The notes beneath the pieces are model-generated. The model was not told the origin of the DNA, did not search any database, and saw nothing but the letters and a program-made list of their open reading frames with translations. Shown here in pieces: positions 29,129 through 36,380 of a stretch of 36,806 nt of DNA (positions are counted from its first letter, which is position 1; the number at the start of each line of letters is the position of its first letter). Made by a program: the position numbers and the translations under genes. The stretch lies in the IMG/VR virus record IMGVR_UViG_3300005663_000126, positions 1 through 36,806 of that record; one strand, 5' to 3'. The stretch comes from a virus.

Positions 29129-30526
29129 ATGACTAAGATAAGATTTGAGACAGGACAAGTTATAGATTTTGATGGAACTCCTACTCGACAAGATATAGAT
29201 GAGGTAGCTCAACAATTAAATATCAAACCTGTAAGTCCTGTAACTGAAGAAGCTCCTAAGAGAACATCAATTCTTCCTCTTGTGGGTCAAATTGCTGGAG
29301 GTATAGCTGGGGGAGTAGCTGGGGCAACTGTAGGACGTCCATTTGTAGGTGCTGGAGTGGGTGGTGTATTGGGTAGGACTGGAGCAAGAGAATTTGAAAG
29401 ACAGACTGAAGAACTAATAGAAAAACCAATTAGAACAATATTTGAAACTGCAAAGGAACCGGTATTTTCTCCCATAAGAAGTATTTTAAGAAGAACTCCT
29501 GAAGAAAGAGAAGAATTAGGTAGAGAAATAGGAATAACTGCTGGAACAGAAGCGGTATTTGCTCCAGTCGGAATAGGGTTTAGTAAAATTATTGGTGTTG
29601 TAGGAAAAGGTATATCAGGTGGATTATTGGGAAGAAGGGTTACTCAACGTGGGATTGAACGTGGGTGGAAGGCTCTATTAGACCCAAAACTATATCAAAA
29701 TAGGATTTCAAAAGAAACAGCAGTTAAGACAAATAAATTTTTTACTAAGGTTTCAAATGTAACTGGCAAAAGAGTCAGTGATTTAGTAAATACCAAGTAT
29801 AAAAATGTTAAATTAAATATGATAGATATAAAAAACAGAGTAAGGGCATTATTACCTAAGAGTGGAAAACCAGAAGATTTGTTAGAAAGATTTGCTCCAA
29901 AATCACAAAGAGAACTCGTAAAAGGTTTAACTGATGATATATTGGAGGCAGGTGACACAAAAAGTATATCTGAATTATGGAAATTTAGAAAAGATGAATT
30001 AGATAAGGCTATATTCGGAAAAAGTTGGACTGAAGATGCTCTAACTTATCTTAAAGGATTAAGGCGAGCTATAAATGACCCCATAAGAAATGTGGGAGAT
30101 GATGTAGCAAGTGCCTTTGATAACTATGCTTTTGTAAAAAATGCGGAAGAAGAATTGGCTAAGAAGTTTACGGCAATCCAGAATAAAGCGACAGGTGAGA
30201 TTTTTGCTCCTGATTTAGAAAAATTTATAACAAGTTTGCTATCGGAAAGTAAAGATGAAACTATAAGATTATTAAGAAGTATGGATGCATTTCTCGATGT
30301 GTCTGATAGGGTCATAGAACAAGCGTTAGATGCAGCAGCAGCCGAATCATTAGAAAAAGGAGTAGGTATAACTTTAGTCGGAAGGATTATTGCAGGTCTT
30401 TTTGGAGGTAGAAAAATTCTTCCACGAATAGGACGCGAAGTTCAGCGCCCTGTAACTCAAGCTGTAAAAACTGGATTAGGGAGATTATTGCCTTCACTCA
30501 CTAGGGAAGGGATTGCCACGCAATAG
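29129..30526 (+). CDS. Putative ejection/internal virion protein 3, glycine-zipper type (465 aa)
   Basis: Starts two bases after the preceding stop. Residues about 45-80 form a glycine/alanine-zipper region (GQIAGGIAGGVAGATVGRPF and following G-x-G-x-G-G), suited to membrane insertion. A second hydrophobic section around 150-165 and a long helical domain (about 170-400) follow, and a third G-rich stretch near 415. Such patterns are typical of the ejection protein that forms a DNA conduit across the host envelope. No signal peptide despite its membrane-targeting role. The following 129 bases (30527-30655) have no supported gene. Confidence 0.6.
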   Translation: MTKIRFETGQVIDFDGTPTRQDIDEVAQQLNIKPVSPVTEEAPKRTSILPLVGQIAGGIAGGVAGATVGRPFVGAGVGGVLGRTGAREFERQTEELIEKPIRTIFETAKEPVFSPIRSILRRTPEEREELGREIGITAGTEAVFAPVGIGFSKIIGVVGKGISGGLLGRRVTQRGIERGWKALLDPKLYQNRISKETAVKTNKFFTKVSNVTGKRVSDLVNTKYKNVKLNMIDIKNRVRALLPKSGKPEDLLERFAPKSQRELVKGLTDDILEAGDTKSISELWKFRKDELDKAIFGKSWTEDALTYLKGLRRAINDPIRNVGDDVASAFDNYAFVKNAEEELAKKFTAIQNKATGEIFAPDLEKFITSLLSESKDETIRLLRSMDAFLDVSDRVIEQALDAAAAESLEKGVGITLVGRIIAGLFGGRKILPRIGREVQRPVTQAVKTGLGRLLPSLTREGIATQ

Positions 30527-30655
30527 AAACGATAAAAAATTACCTCGGATACTTTATGAACAAACAGCTAAACTGACATAAAAGTGCTACTACAATCAGG
30601 CTACCAATAATTTTTAACATACTACAACCATACCACACAATAGGAGACGAGTCAA

Positions 30656-30982
30656 ATGCCATTATCAGGATTTAGCATAACACATATGATAGCAGGGTTG
30701 TATGAAGCGGGGGCTTTTGAGAAACTGATAGTATCTAGTTCTGTAAAAATACTCACAGCAAGTAAATATACCAAGGGGAATGCTCTTGCTAAAAGAGCTT
30801 TTATCACTGTAGAAAATGCCTCGTTAAGATATAAACATAATGGCGACAATCCCTCATCTTCAGAAGGTCATATAGCCAGACCGAACTCAATTATAACTAT
30901 TCTAGGAACAGTTAATATAAAGAATTTTAAAGCGATAAGGATAAGTTCAAATGCGACTCTTCAAATTACTTACGGTTTTTAG
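30656..30982 (+). CDS. Small virion-associated beta protein (108 aa)
   Basis: Starts after AGGAGACGAG. It has a pattern frequent in phage fibre-region proteins: KRAFITVENASLRYKHNGDN, then SSSEGHIARPNSIITILG and NFKAIRISSNATLQITYGF. This reads as a small beta-sandwich ending in a strand with Y-G-F. Family members are usually annotated as hypothetical structural proteins. It lies just before a fibre gene, overlapping it by 32 bases. No signal peptide. Confidence 0.6.
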   Translation: MPLSGFSITHMIAGLYEAGAFEKLIVSSSVKILTASKYTKGNALAKRAFITVENASLRYKHNGDNPSSSEGHIARPNSIITILGTVNIKNFKAIRISSNATLQITYGF

Positions 30983-32624
30983 TTTTATATTTTTTTTAGC
31001 TACTACTTCTTTCGCTCGCAATGGGTCGGGTAGCAGTCTGGAATATGGAGCAGTATCCTCGATCCGTGATGCCTCTACAGAGACATACCCTTGGGAAGTA
31101 ACCTTTGTGCCTGATGGCGGAGTCCAAGATAATGGAGACGGTACAACTACGATAAATTTAGATACAGCGTTAGTAGGTACGTTTCTTCGGCTTGATACCT
31201 CAAACGACCCCCTTACAAACAATTTAACAATTCAAGGTGATTTAACCCTATCCACACCAAACGCCGCTATAAGACTAGAAGGCCCAACAGGGAGAAACTA
31301 TCACTGGTATAGAGAACCAGATAATTTATGGGTTATTGCTGATACGGATACTGGATATATATTCGTACAAGGAATACAAAATGACCACTTAGCTTTAGTC
31401 CCTATATCTGGTACGGTTTCAATAGGCGCAGGATTAGGACAGGGAACAGGGGAATTACTATATGTTGGTGGCACAACGAAGATAACAGGAGATACTACAT
31501 TAGGCGGAAACCTCACCTTTACAGGTTCTAGTGCTTCTATTTTAGCTTCCAGTGATTTAAAAATTCTACCTAACGCAGGAGGAAATATAATTTTATACGG
31601 TGATGTGGATGTCGGAGATGATGAAGACGGAAGAAGTTGGACTTTAAATAGAATGGCAGTTGAAGGAGATGATTTTATTAAAGTATTTATAGAACAATTG
31701 AGAAGAACCAGAATAGAAAGTAATAGAGCTATTGTTATAGATAGTGATGTAAATTTACAATTACAAAGAGAGGCCTCTGGCGATATTATATGTTTTGGTG
31801 CTGCCGTTTCTGGTGAAAATCCTTTTTTTCAGTTGAGGGGTTTTATTACTGCTGCTAGTGGAGTCAGACATACCTCCTCCCAAGTCTCCGACATCACCGA
31901 CAGATTAGAGGAAACAAGACAAGATGCGAATATATTAGGAAAGACTGTGAATATGCCTTTCACCGTTGACGCTGATGATGACGGGGGAAGTGATTTGGTT
32001 GTTGTAGATACTGCTGTTGGACTCGGGACAAATGACCCATTATCGTATGATAATAAAGCAGACGCTTTAGTTATAAAAAGAACAGGGGGTGCAGGACTTT
32101 CGATAGTAAGTGGAACGGCTAATGATGGAACTATTCTATTCGCTGATGGTATTGCTGGAACTTCTGCTGCTTTTATGGGAGGTATACAATATTTTCATAA
32201 CACAGATGAGATGTATTTGTGGAGCGGTGGAAGATTTAATGTTCCAGAGATAATTTTAGATAATGGCGATGTCGGCATTGGGACAACATCAGGTATAGAT
32301 TCTATTCTCGAAGTAGATGGCCCAATAGGAACTGCCATAGAAACAGTAACAGGTGATACTACATTAGACAATACTCATTCAACGCTTTTAGTAAATGCAA
32401 GTGGGAACGTGGTTATAACTTTGCCAAGTGTAGCTTCATCTTACAATAATACCGATGGAATCGGAAGAACTTACAGAATTAAAAAGATTGATGCTGATGC
32501 AGATACCGTGACCATCGATGGGGATTCGGCTGAAGAAATCGATGGAGAATTAACGGCAGTATTGACGGCACAGTGGGAATCAATTGATATTCAGTCGAGT
32601 GGCGTTGCTTGGTTTGTATTATGA
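30951..32624 (+). CDS. Tail fibre-like protein with Sec signal peptide (557 aa)
   Basis: ATG 30951 lies inside the previous gene. Residues 1-22 form a signal peptide (MRLFK, a Phe/Leu-rich core, cleavage after TTSFA). The mature part is a Gly/Thr/Asp/Asn-rich beta fibre with repeated segments such as GDTTLGGNLTFTG, NGDGTTTINLDT and DNGDVGIGTTSG, and a tip region with VTGDTTLDNTHSTLLVNASG then VTIDGDSAEEIDG, a common phage fibre/trimer ending. It would bind receptors or decorate the tail. The 3' end overlaps the minus-strand HNH gene by six bases. Confidence 0.65.
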   Translation: MRLFKLLTVFSFIFFLATTSFARNGSGSSLEYGAVSSIRDASTETYPWEVTFVPDGGVQDNGDGTTTINLDTALVGTFLRLDTSNDPLTNNLTIQGDLTLSTPNAAIRLEGPTGRNYHWYREPDNLWVIADTDTGYIFVQGIQNDHLALVPISGTVSIGAGLGQGTGELLYVGGTTKITGDTTLGGNLTFTGSSASILASSDLKILPNAGGNIILYGDVDVGDDEDGRSWTLNRMAVEGDDFIKVFIEQLRRTRIESNRAIVIDSDVNLQLQREASGDIICFGAAVSGENPFFQLRGFITAASGVRHTSSQVSDITDRLEETRQDANILGKTVNMPFTVDADDDGGSDLVVVDTAVGLGTNDPLSYDNKADALVIKRTGGAGLSIVSGTANDGTILFADGIAGTSAAFMGGIQYFHNTDEMYLWSGGRFNVPEIILDNGDVGIGTTSGIDSILEVDGPIGTAIETVTGDTTLDNTHSTLLVNASGNVVITLPSVASSYNNTDGIGRTYRIKKIDADADTVTIDGDSAEEIDGELTAVLTAQWESIDIQSSGVAWFVL

Positions 32625-33104
32625 GGTTGTTCTATGTTTTCTAGAAATCTTATAACATTTTTTACAATAGGATTTATGTTTAAAGATATTAGTAGTATCT
32701 CTAAAAAATTGAGTATAGGGTTTTGTAATTCTGCATTTACTGCATTCTCTACTATGTTTGCCAATAAAACCTTTAGTGTGATGAAGACTTGTATGTTTAG
32801 ACTTTGTAAGAATTTTCATATTTTTAATTCTATTATCAATTTTATTTCCGTTAATGTGGTGGGTTTCTTCGCTATCTGTAAGAGGTCTACCAAGATGTTG
32901 TTCCATAAGATAACGATGTTCTCTAACTTGATGTCCATTTATAGTGATAATTTTATAACCATAGACTTTACAAATATATCCAGAACCAGTAGAGGCTCTA
33001 TGAGTAATATTGGGGCTTCCCCATCTATGCCATCTCATATAATGTTTCTCGCAAAGTTTTCTACGTGTAGCCAAGTTATTGCATTTATTCATTTTACATT
33101 TCAT
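32619..33104 (-). CDS. Free-standing HNH homing endonuclease on the minus strand
   Basis: A 161-residue product, the only leftward gene supported here. The N-terminal zinc-like patch has Cys3, Cys8, Cys18 and His21. The HNH core is VREHRYLMEQHLGRPLTDSE (about 60-79), THHINGNKIDNRIKNM (81-96), and KSKHTSLHH (101-109), a typical HNH_3-type layout with catalytic His82/83 and Asn91. A C-terminal finger has CSKC and CKKC. It lies between two fibre genes, as mobile endonucleases do. The opposite-strand frame at 32634-33143 is its shadow. A consensus promoter stands right at its start. Confidence 0.85.
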   Translation of the reverse strand: MKCKMNKCNNLATRRKLCEKHYMRWHRWGSPNITHRASTGSGYICKVYGYKIITINGHQVREHRYLMEQHLGRPLTDSEETHHINGNKIDNRIKNMKILTKSKHTSLHHTKGFIGKHSRECSKCRITKPYTQFFRDTTNIFKHKSYCKKCYKISRKHRTTS

Positions 33105-33110
33105 AAAGTA

Positions 33111-33139
33111 ATTGTAACATATAAAACAAATTGTGTCAA
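33111..33139 (-). promoter_or_regulatory. Consensus promoter of the minus-strand HNH gene, likely leaderless
   Basis: On the minus strand, TTGACA (33139-33134) and TACAAT (33116-33111) are exactly 17 bases apart. The start codon ATG (33104-33102) begins only about seven bases after the -10, so the predicted transcript starts at or next to the A of ATG. No ribosome site precedes it. A leaderless message is therefore expected. Confidence 0.75.
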
Positions 33140-33159
33140 TTAAATTATAAGGAGAGATT

Positions 33160-34455
33160 ATGAAAAAACTACTAATTTTAAGTTTTATATTAAGTTTTGT
33201 ATTACTGGCTAATCCTTGTTTTGCTTCTCATCTTAAAGACGTAAATATAGCAACACAGGACTCCGAGGCATTAGACGCTTTTGGCAGGTTCAGGGTAAGT
33301 CAACCCTTCAATGTCTTTGATATGCAGTTTAACTATGACTTACAACCTCTATTTTTTGAAGAATCAGCCACAGGCGGTGGCGATGTAACTCACGTTCCAG
33401 CTTTGTCGTCAGCGAGATTGACTACGGGTGGGACTACTGATACTCATGGAGTCATCTTTCAGACAGGAGAATATTTCCGCTATCAACCGGGAAAAAGTCA
33501 ATTCGTGGTATGGACTTGTATATTAGGTTCTAAGACTTCCAATGTCCGTAAACGCATAGGATATTTTGACTCCGAAAACGGGTTCTTTTTTGAACAGGAT
33601 GGGACTAACTTAAAAATAATCCGCAGGACAAAGACTTCGGGTTCAATAGTAGATAACGCAGTAAATCAGTCCTCATGGAATTTAGATGTATTGGATGGCA
33701 GTGGAAAAAGCGGTGTTACTTTAGACGAAACTAAGGACAATATTTATGTCATAGATTTCCAATGGTTAGGAGCTGGAAGGATTCGTTTCGGTTTTGACTT
33801 TGGTGGTCAAATTACCTACGTTCATCAAATCAAATTCGCCAATACAGAAGCAGTGCCTTTTTCAGTAGCAGGCAACCTTCCTTTTAGGGCAGAGATATTT
33901 AACACCGCAACCGCAGCAGGAACAACCACATTTGATTTTACCTGTGTAGCCATAACGAGTGAAGGTGGGTTTAATCCATTAGGTATTCCCGGTTCGGTTA
34001 GTAATGGTGTAACCGAGAGAACAGTGTCTACCACGCCGTTGCCTATTCTGTCTATCAAAATGGCTGACACTTTCAATAGTATTACAAATAGATCCTTAAT
34101 TGAGCCGTTAAGTTACGAAATATATTCTCTTGATGAAAACATATTTTATCAAATAATCTTAAACGGGAGCTTAACCAATGCTTCGTTTAATGCGGTAGAC
34201 GCAACAAATAGCGCAGTAGTGTTTGATGTGGCAGCAACGGCGATAAGCGGGGGTTTTGTTATTGATAGCGGGTTTCTTACGGGGGCAAGGGATAAGAAAG
34301 AGGCAGGCATAGATAGGAGAGGTTTATTGGCAAAGTTATTTATGGCTCAAAACATAGCAGGAAATTCAGGGGATATTTTAAGTATTGTAATGACAAGAAT
34401 GGCGGCAGCAGACGCAAGTTGTTCGGCCGCTTTTACATGGGAGGAATTTAGATAA
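33160..34455 (+). CDS. Virion fibre/baseplate-like protein with Sec signal peptide (431 aa)
   Basis: Starts after AAGGAGAG. Residues 1-22 form a signal peptide with cleavage after NPCFA. The mature N-terminus contains DAFGRFRVSQPFNVFDMQFN, a hallmark segment (D-A-F-G-R-x-R-V-S...F-D) found in many phage structural proteins. The rest is a beta-rich fold with FVVWTCILGS, NGFFFEQDGTNLKIIRRTK, IDFQWLGAGRIRFGFDFGG and YSLDENIFYQIILNG, as in those proteins. It may be a tail fibre or capsid fibre. Coupled to the next gene at ATAATGG. Confidence 0.7.
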   Translation: MKKLLILSFILSFVLLANPCFASHLKDVNIATQDSEALDAFGRFRVSQPFNVFDMQFNYDLQPLFFEESATGGGDVTHVPALSSARLTTGGTTDTHGVIFQTGEYFRYQPGKSQFVVWTCILGSKTSNVRKRIGYFDSENGFFFEQDGTNLKIIRRTKTSGSIVDNAVNQSSWNLDVLDGSGKSGVTLDETKDNIYVIDFQWLGAGRIRFGFDFGGQITYVHQIKFANTEAVPFSVAGNLPFRAEIFNTATAAGTTTFDFTCVAITSEGGFNPLGIPGSVSNGVTERTVSTTPLPILSIKMADTFNSITNRSLIEPLSYEIYSLDENIFYQIILNGSLTNASFNAVDATNSAVVFDVAATAISGGFVIDSGFLTGARDKKEAGIDRRGLLAKLFMAQNIAGNSGDILSIVMTRMAAADASCSAAFTWEEFR

Positions 34456-34856
34456 TGGTTAAAAAAGCGGATATAGAATTAAAGTTTTTATGTTTTGTGG
34501 TGGTATGTATATTCGTAATATCTTTTTCGGTAAATTGTTTCGCACAGGACACTTTTGACGAAGTTACTGAAAACCCTAAAAATCCCATAGTTGATACAAT
34601 CTTGGACTTTGACAATATGGAGATACATCTTAAACATTCAGAGGTGCGTACTTATAAGGTACATCGGGATGCTAACGGGGATGAGGTAAGGAGAGAAGCA
34701 GGGCCGAATTTTATCTATAGAAACGAGGAGGAGAATAATCCTGATACTTCTTATGACGATACGCAAATGCACACTATCTTTATGCAGAAATTAGGATTGA
34801 ATAAAGCGGTAATCAAGCAGGCGGTAAAAGAGATGGAGTTGTTGAAACGAGAATAG
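34455..34856 (+). CDS. Exported hypothetical protein (133 aa)
   Basis: ATG 34455 overlaps the previous TAA by one base. Residues 1-30 form a long signal peptide (MVKKADIELKF then a Val/Phe/Ile core, cleavage after NCFA). The mature protein is highly acidic and Asn/Asp-rich (EENNPDTSYDD) with a helical C-terminus (KLGLNKAVIKQAVKEMELL). No domain recognised. It belongs to the cluster of small exported proteins after the fibres; function unknown. Confidence 0.6.
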   Translation: MVKKADIELKFLCFVVVCIFVISFSVNCFAQDTFDEVTENPKNPIVDTILDFDNMEIHLKHSEVRTYKVHRDANGDEVRREAGPNFIYRNEEENNPDTSYDDTQMHTIFMQKLGLNKAVIKQAVKEMELLKRE

Positions 34857-34866
34857 GGGAGGGGTG

Positions 34867-35196
34867 ATGAAAATAAATGATTTGACTGTAGGAAAAAGAA
34901 TAGTTATATCACTTATAGGTCCGATAATAATAGGTGTAATGGCTCTAGGTGGGTATAAGATTGTCTTGCAGGCAACTGCCGAGACTGTCAAGGGGCATAC
35001 TACTAAGTTAGCACGACTTGAATTAGACAATGTCAAGGTTAAAGAGCAAATTCCTGCGATAAAGGAAGACATCTCGGAGATAAAAGATACTATTAAAGAA
35101 CAGAGGATAGAATTTAGAGAATCCCTGCGAGAACAAAAGACAGATATGAACAGGAATATGGATATAATTTTAACGGAGATAAGAAATAGCAGATAA
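34867..35196 (+). CDS. Single-span coiled-coil membrane protein (109 aa), spanin-like topology
   Basis: ATG 34867 is two bases after GGGGAGGGGTG; GTG 34864 is an alternative. Residues about 11-31 form one membrane span (RIVISLIGPIIIGVMALGGY). Residues 35-105 form a coiled coil with K/E/R/I heptads (TKLARLELDNVKVKEQIPAI). This N-anchor plus coiled-coil layout is that of an inner-membrane spanin, and a lipoprotein gene follows at 35715, but it also fits other virion or membrane adapters. No endolysin gene is present to support a lysis cassette. Confidence 0.5.
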   Translation: MKINDLTVGKRIVISLIGPIIIGVMALGGYKIVLQATAETVKGHTTKLARLELDNVKVKEQIPAIKEDISEIKDTIKEQRIEFRESLREQKTDMNRNMDIILTEIRNSR

Positions 35197-35211
35197 CAAG
35201 GGAGGTGAGAT

Positions 35212-35361
35212 ATGACTAGATCTATTAAAATATTGAGAAAAATTGCCTTATATAATAATGTATGTTGTCTGCGTTGGCAATGTAAGAATATAAATATGGA
35301 TAAATGTAAACCTCTTTCAAGAAGAGGTAAGGACTATATAGAATGCGGATATTTTGGATAA
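35212..35361 (+). CDS. Small Cys-rich protein (49 aa)
   Basis: A 49-codon frame behind GGGAGGTGAG, a very strong ribosome site. It has five Cys (VCCLRWQCK, DKCKPL, IECGYF), which may bind metal or form disulfides. Soluble and basic. No family recognised. It lies between two envelope-directed genes. Confidence 0.45.
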   Translation: MTRSIKILRKIALYNNVCCLRWQCKNINMDKCKPLSRRGKDYIECGYFG

Positions 35362-35377
35362 CTAAGGGAGGTGTGGT

Positions 35378-35629
35378 ATGAAGGTATTAAAGGTATTTTT
35401 GGTAGCTATGTTTGTAATGGGTACAAGCATAGTGTACGCAGGGAGTACATCTGAGTGGCTTAAAGGAAATGACACAGAAGATCCATTGATGGTATCTTTC
35501 TATGTAGCAAAGTACTTTGAGAATGAAGATGAGAAGATGCCTGATGCAAGGATTAAGTTTGAAAGGAAGACTAATATCGGCTCATTCGATGATGCGGAAT
35601 ATACATTGTCGGCTGGTTTGGAGTTCTAG
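35378..35629 (+). CDS. Small exported protein with outer-membrane-like C-terminus (83 aa)
   Basis: Starts after GGGAGGTG. Residues 1-21 form a signal peptide, cleavage after SIVYA. The mature 62 residues contain at least two strands (MVSFYVAKYF and ARIKFERKTNIG), ending in TLSAGLEF. A terminal Phe after alternating residues is the usual signal for outer-membrane beta-barrel assembly. It is far too short for a full barrel by itself, so it might act as an oligomer, be a fragment, or be a soluble periplasmic protein. Confidence 0.5.
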   Translation: MKVLKVFLVAMFVMGTSIVYAGSTSEWLKGNDTEDPLMVSFYVAKYFENEDEKMPDARIKFERKTNIGSFDDAEYTLSAGLEF

Positions 35630-35634
35630 CAATA

Positions 35635-35705
35635 GAGGCCGATAGGTATAGGCACTTCCACAACACAACCTATAATAAAAGGGGAGAAAACTTCCTATCG
35701 GTCTC
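35635..35705 (+). other. Two-layered structured element (12-bp outer stem) upstream of a lipoprotein gene
   Basis: Outer stem: GAGGCCGATAGG (35635-35646) pairs with CCTATCGGTCTC (35694-35705), 12 pairs with one G-T. Inside, TATAGG (35647-35652) pairs with CCTATA (35669-35674) directly stacked on the first arm. An unpaired ATAAAAGGGGAGAAAACTT (35675-35693) joins inner to outer strand. No T run follows, so it is not a simple terminator. Ten bases later the lipoprotein gene begins. It may regulate that gene or process the transcript. Confidence 0.5.
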
Positions 35706-35714
35706 TTAAATAAT

Positions 35715-35918
35715 ATGAAAATTATTATAATAATAGCATTATGCCTAAGTCTAAACGGTTGCGTCTGGTTCCTTGCCAATAATAAGGGTGCGTTCGGTCT
35801 GGGTAAATATACAGAGGAATATTACGCAGATGGAACTTTGAAGAAAAAGAGTATGGAAAGTAAATCAATACTTGATGGGATATTCGGATTTAAGATAAAT
35901 ACAAAAACAGGGGATTAA
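35715..35918 (+). CDS. Lipoprotein (67 aa)
   Basis: ATG 35715 has no obvious ribosome site nearby; the GGGGAG at 35681-35686 lies inside the structured element upstream. Residues 1-16 are a lipoprotein signal with lipobox LNGC (Cys16) followed by VWF. The mature part has KYTEEYYADGTLKKKSMESK, a YADG-type pattern seen in small phage lipoproteins, and ends GFKINTKTGD. It may be an outer-membrane spanin-like partner for the 34867 protein, but this is not demonstrated. Confidence 0.6.
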   Translation: MKIIIIIALCLSLNGCVWFLANNKGAFGLGKYTEEYYADGTLKKKSMESKSILDGIFGFKINTKTGD

Positions 35919-35919
35919 A

Positions 35920-36312
35920 ATGAGCTCGTTTACTAAGCATCCGCCACTCCAACCATTATTAGATGGTATCCGTTGGCGTGTAATGGAGAGTTTTGAATAT
36001 CATATCGGCTCAAAGGACTCAGGCGAAGTGGTTAAAATCCCTAAAGACTTTTTGACTGATTTCGCCAGTATTCCTAAAATCTTCTGGTCAATTATCGGTG
36101 GCCCTTGGGGAAAGTATGGCTATGCCGCAATTTTACACGACTACCTTTATACAGTAGGAATTTACTCTCGTAAACGAACAGACCAGATATTTCTGGAAGC
36201 TATGAAAGTATTAAAAGTAAGTTGGTGGAAACGGAAACTGATGTACTATGCCGTTCGAGTTGGGGCCTGGGGGCCTTGGAAGAGATACCGCAAGAAAGAT
36301 AAACCTACCTGA
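35920..36312 (+). CDS. DUF1353-family phage protein
   Basis: A 130-residue protein after an AGGGGATTAAA site. It has the DUF1353 signature: IPKDFLTDFASIPKIFWSII, GGPWGKYGYAAILHDYLY and SRKRTDQIFLEAMKVL. The conserved elements are D-F-A-S-I-P, the A-x-x-x-H-D-Y-L-Y and an R-x-x-x-D-x-x-F-x-x-A-M pattern. The family is common near phage tail and lysis genes but has no defined activity. It is the last gene before the intergenic promoter at 36347. Confidence 0.8.
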   Translation: MSSFTKHPPLQPLLDGIRWRVMESFEYHIGSKDSGEVVKIPKDFLTDFASIPKIFWSIIGGPWGKYGYAAILHDYLYTVGIYSRKRTDQIFLEAMKVLKVSWWKRKLMYYAVRVGAWGPWKRYRKKDKPT

Positions 36313-36319
36313 AATATAT

Positions 36320-36331
36320 AGATAATTATCT
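36320..36331. promoter_or_regulatory. Perfect 12-base palindrome upstream of the methyltransferase promoter
   Basis: AGATAATTATCT reads the same on both strands and lies 16 bases before the -35 of the next promoter. It might be an operator or simply AT-rich chance sequence. No T run follows, so it is not a terminator. Confidence 0.35.
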
Positions 36332-36346
36332 GCCTTCAAATAATCA

Positions 36347-36375
36347 TTGACAATAATTATATAAAATAGTAAAAT
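36347..36375 (+). promoter_or_regulatory. Sigma70-type promoter for the methyltransferase gene
   Basis: TTGACA (36347-36352) and TAAAAT (36370-36375) are exactly 17 bases apart. The -35 is perfect and the -10 matches five of six. The ATG at 36381 lies only six bases after the -10, so the message would have almost no leader, as for the minus-strand HNH gene. No ribosome site is evident. Confidence 0.65.
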
Positions 36376-36380
36376 AATTT

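Noticed and set aside
27153-30526. Tape-measure protein (siphovirus/myovirus tail)
   Set aside because: Three separate moderate-length helical proteins are present and no tube, sheath or tail assembly chaperone genes are seen; ejection proteins fit better.
32634-33143. 169-residue plus-strand frame between two fibre genes
   Set aside because: It is the antisense of the HNH gene, whose motifs are only seen on the minus strand, and its composition (Phe/Ile/Ser-rich without motifs) is shadow-like.
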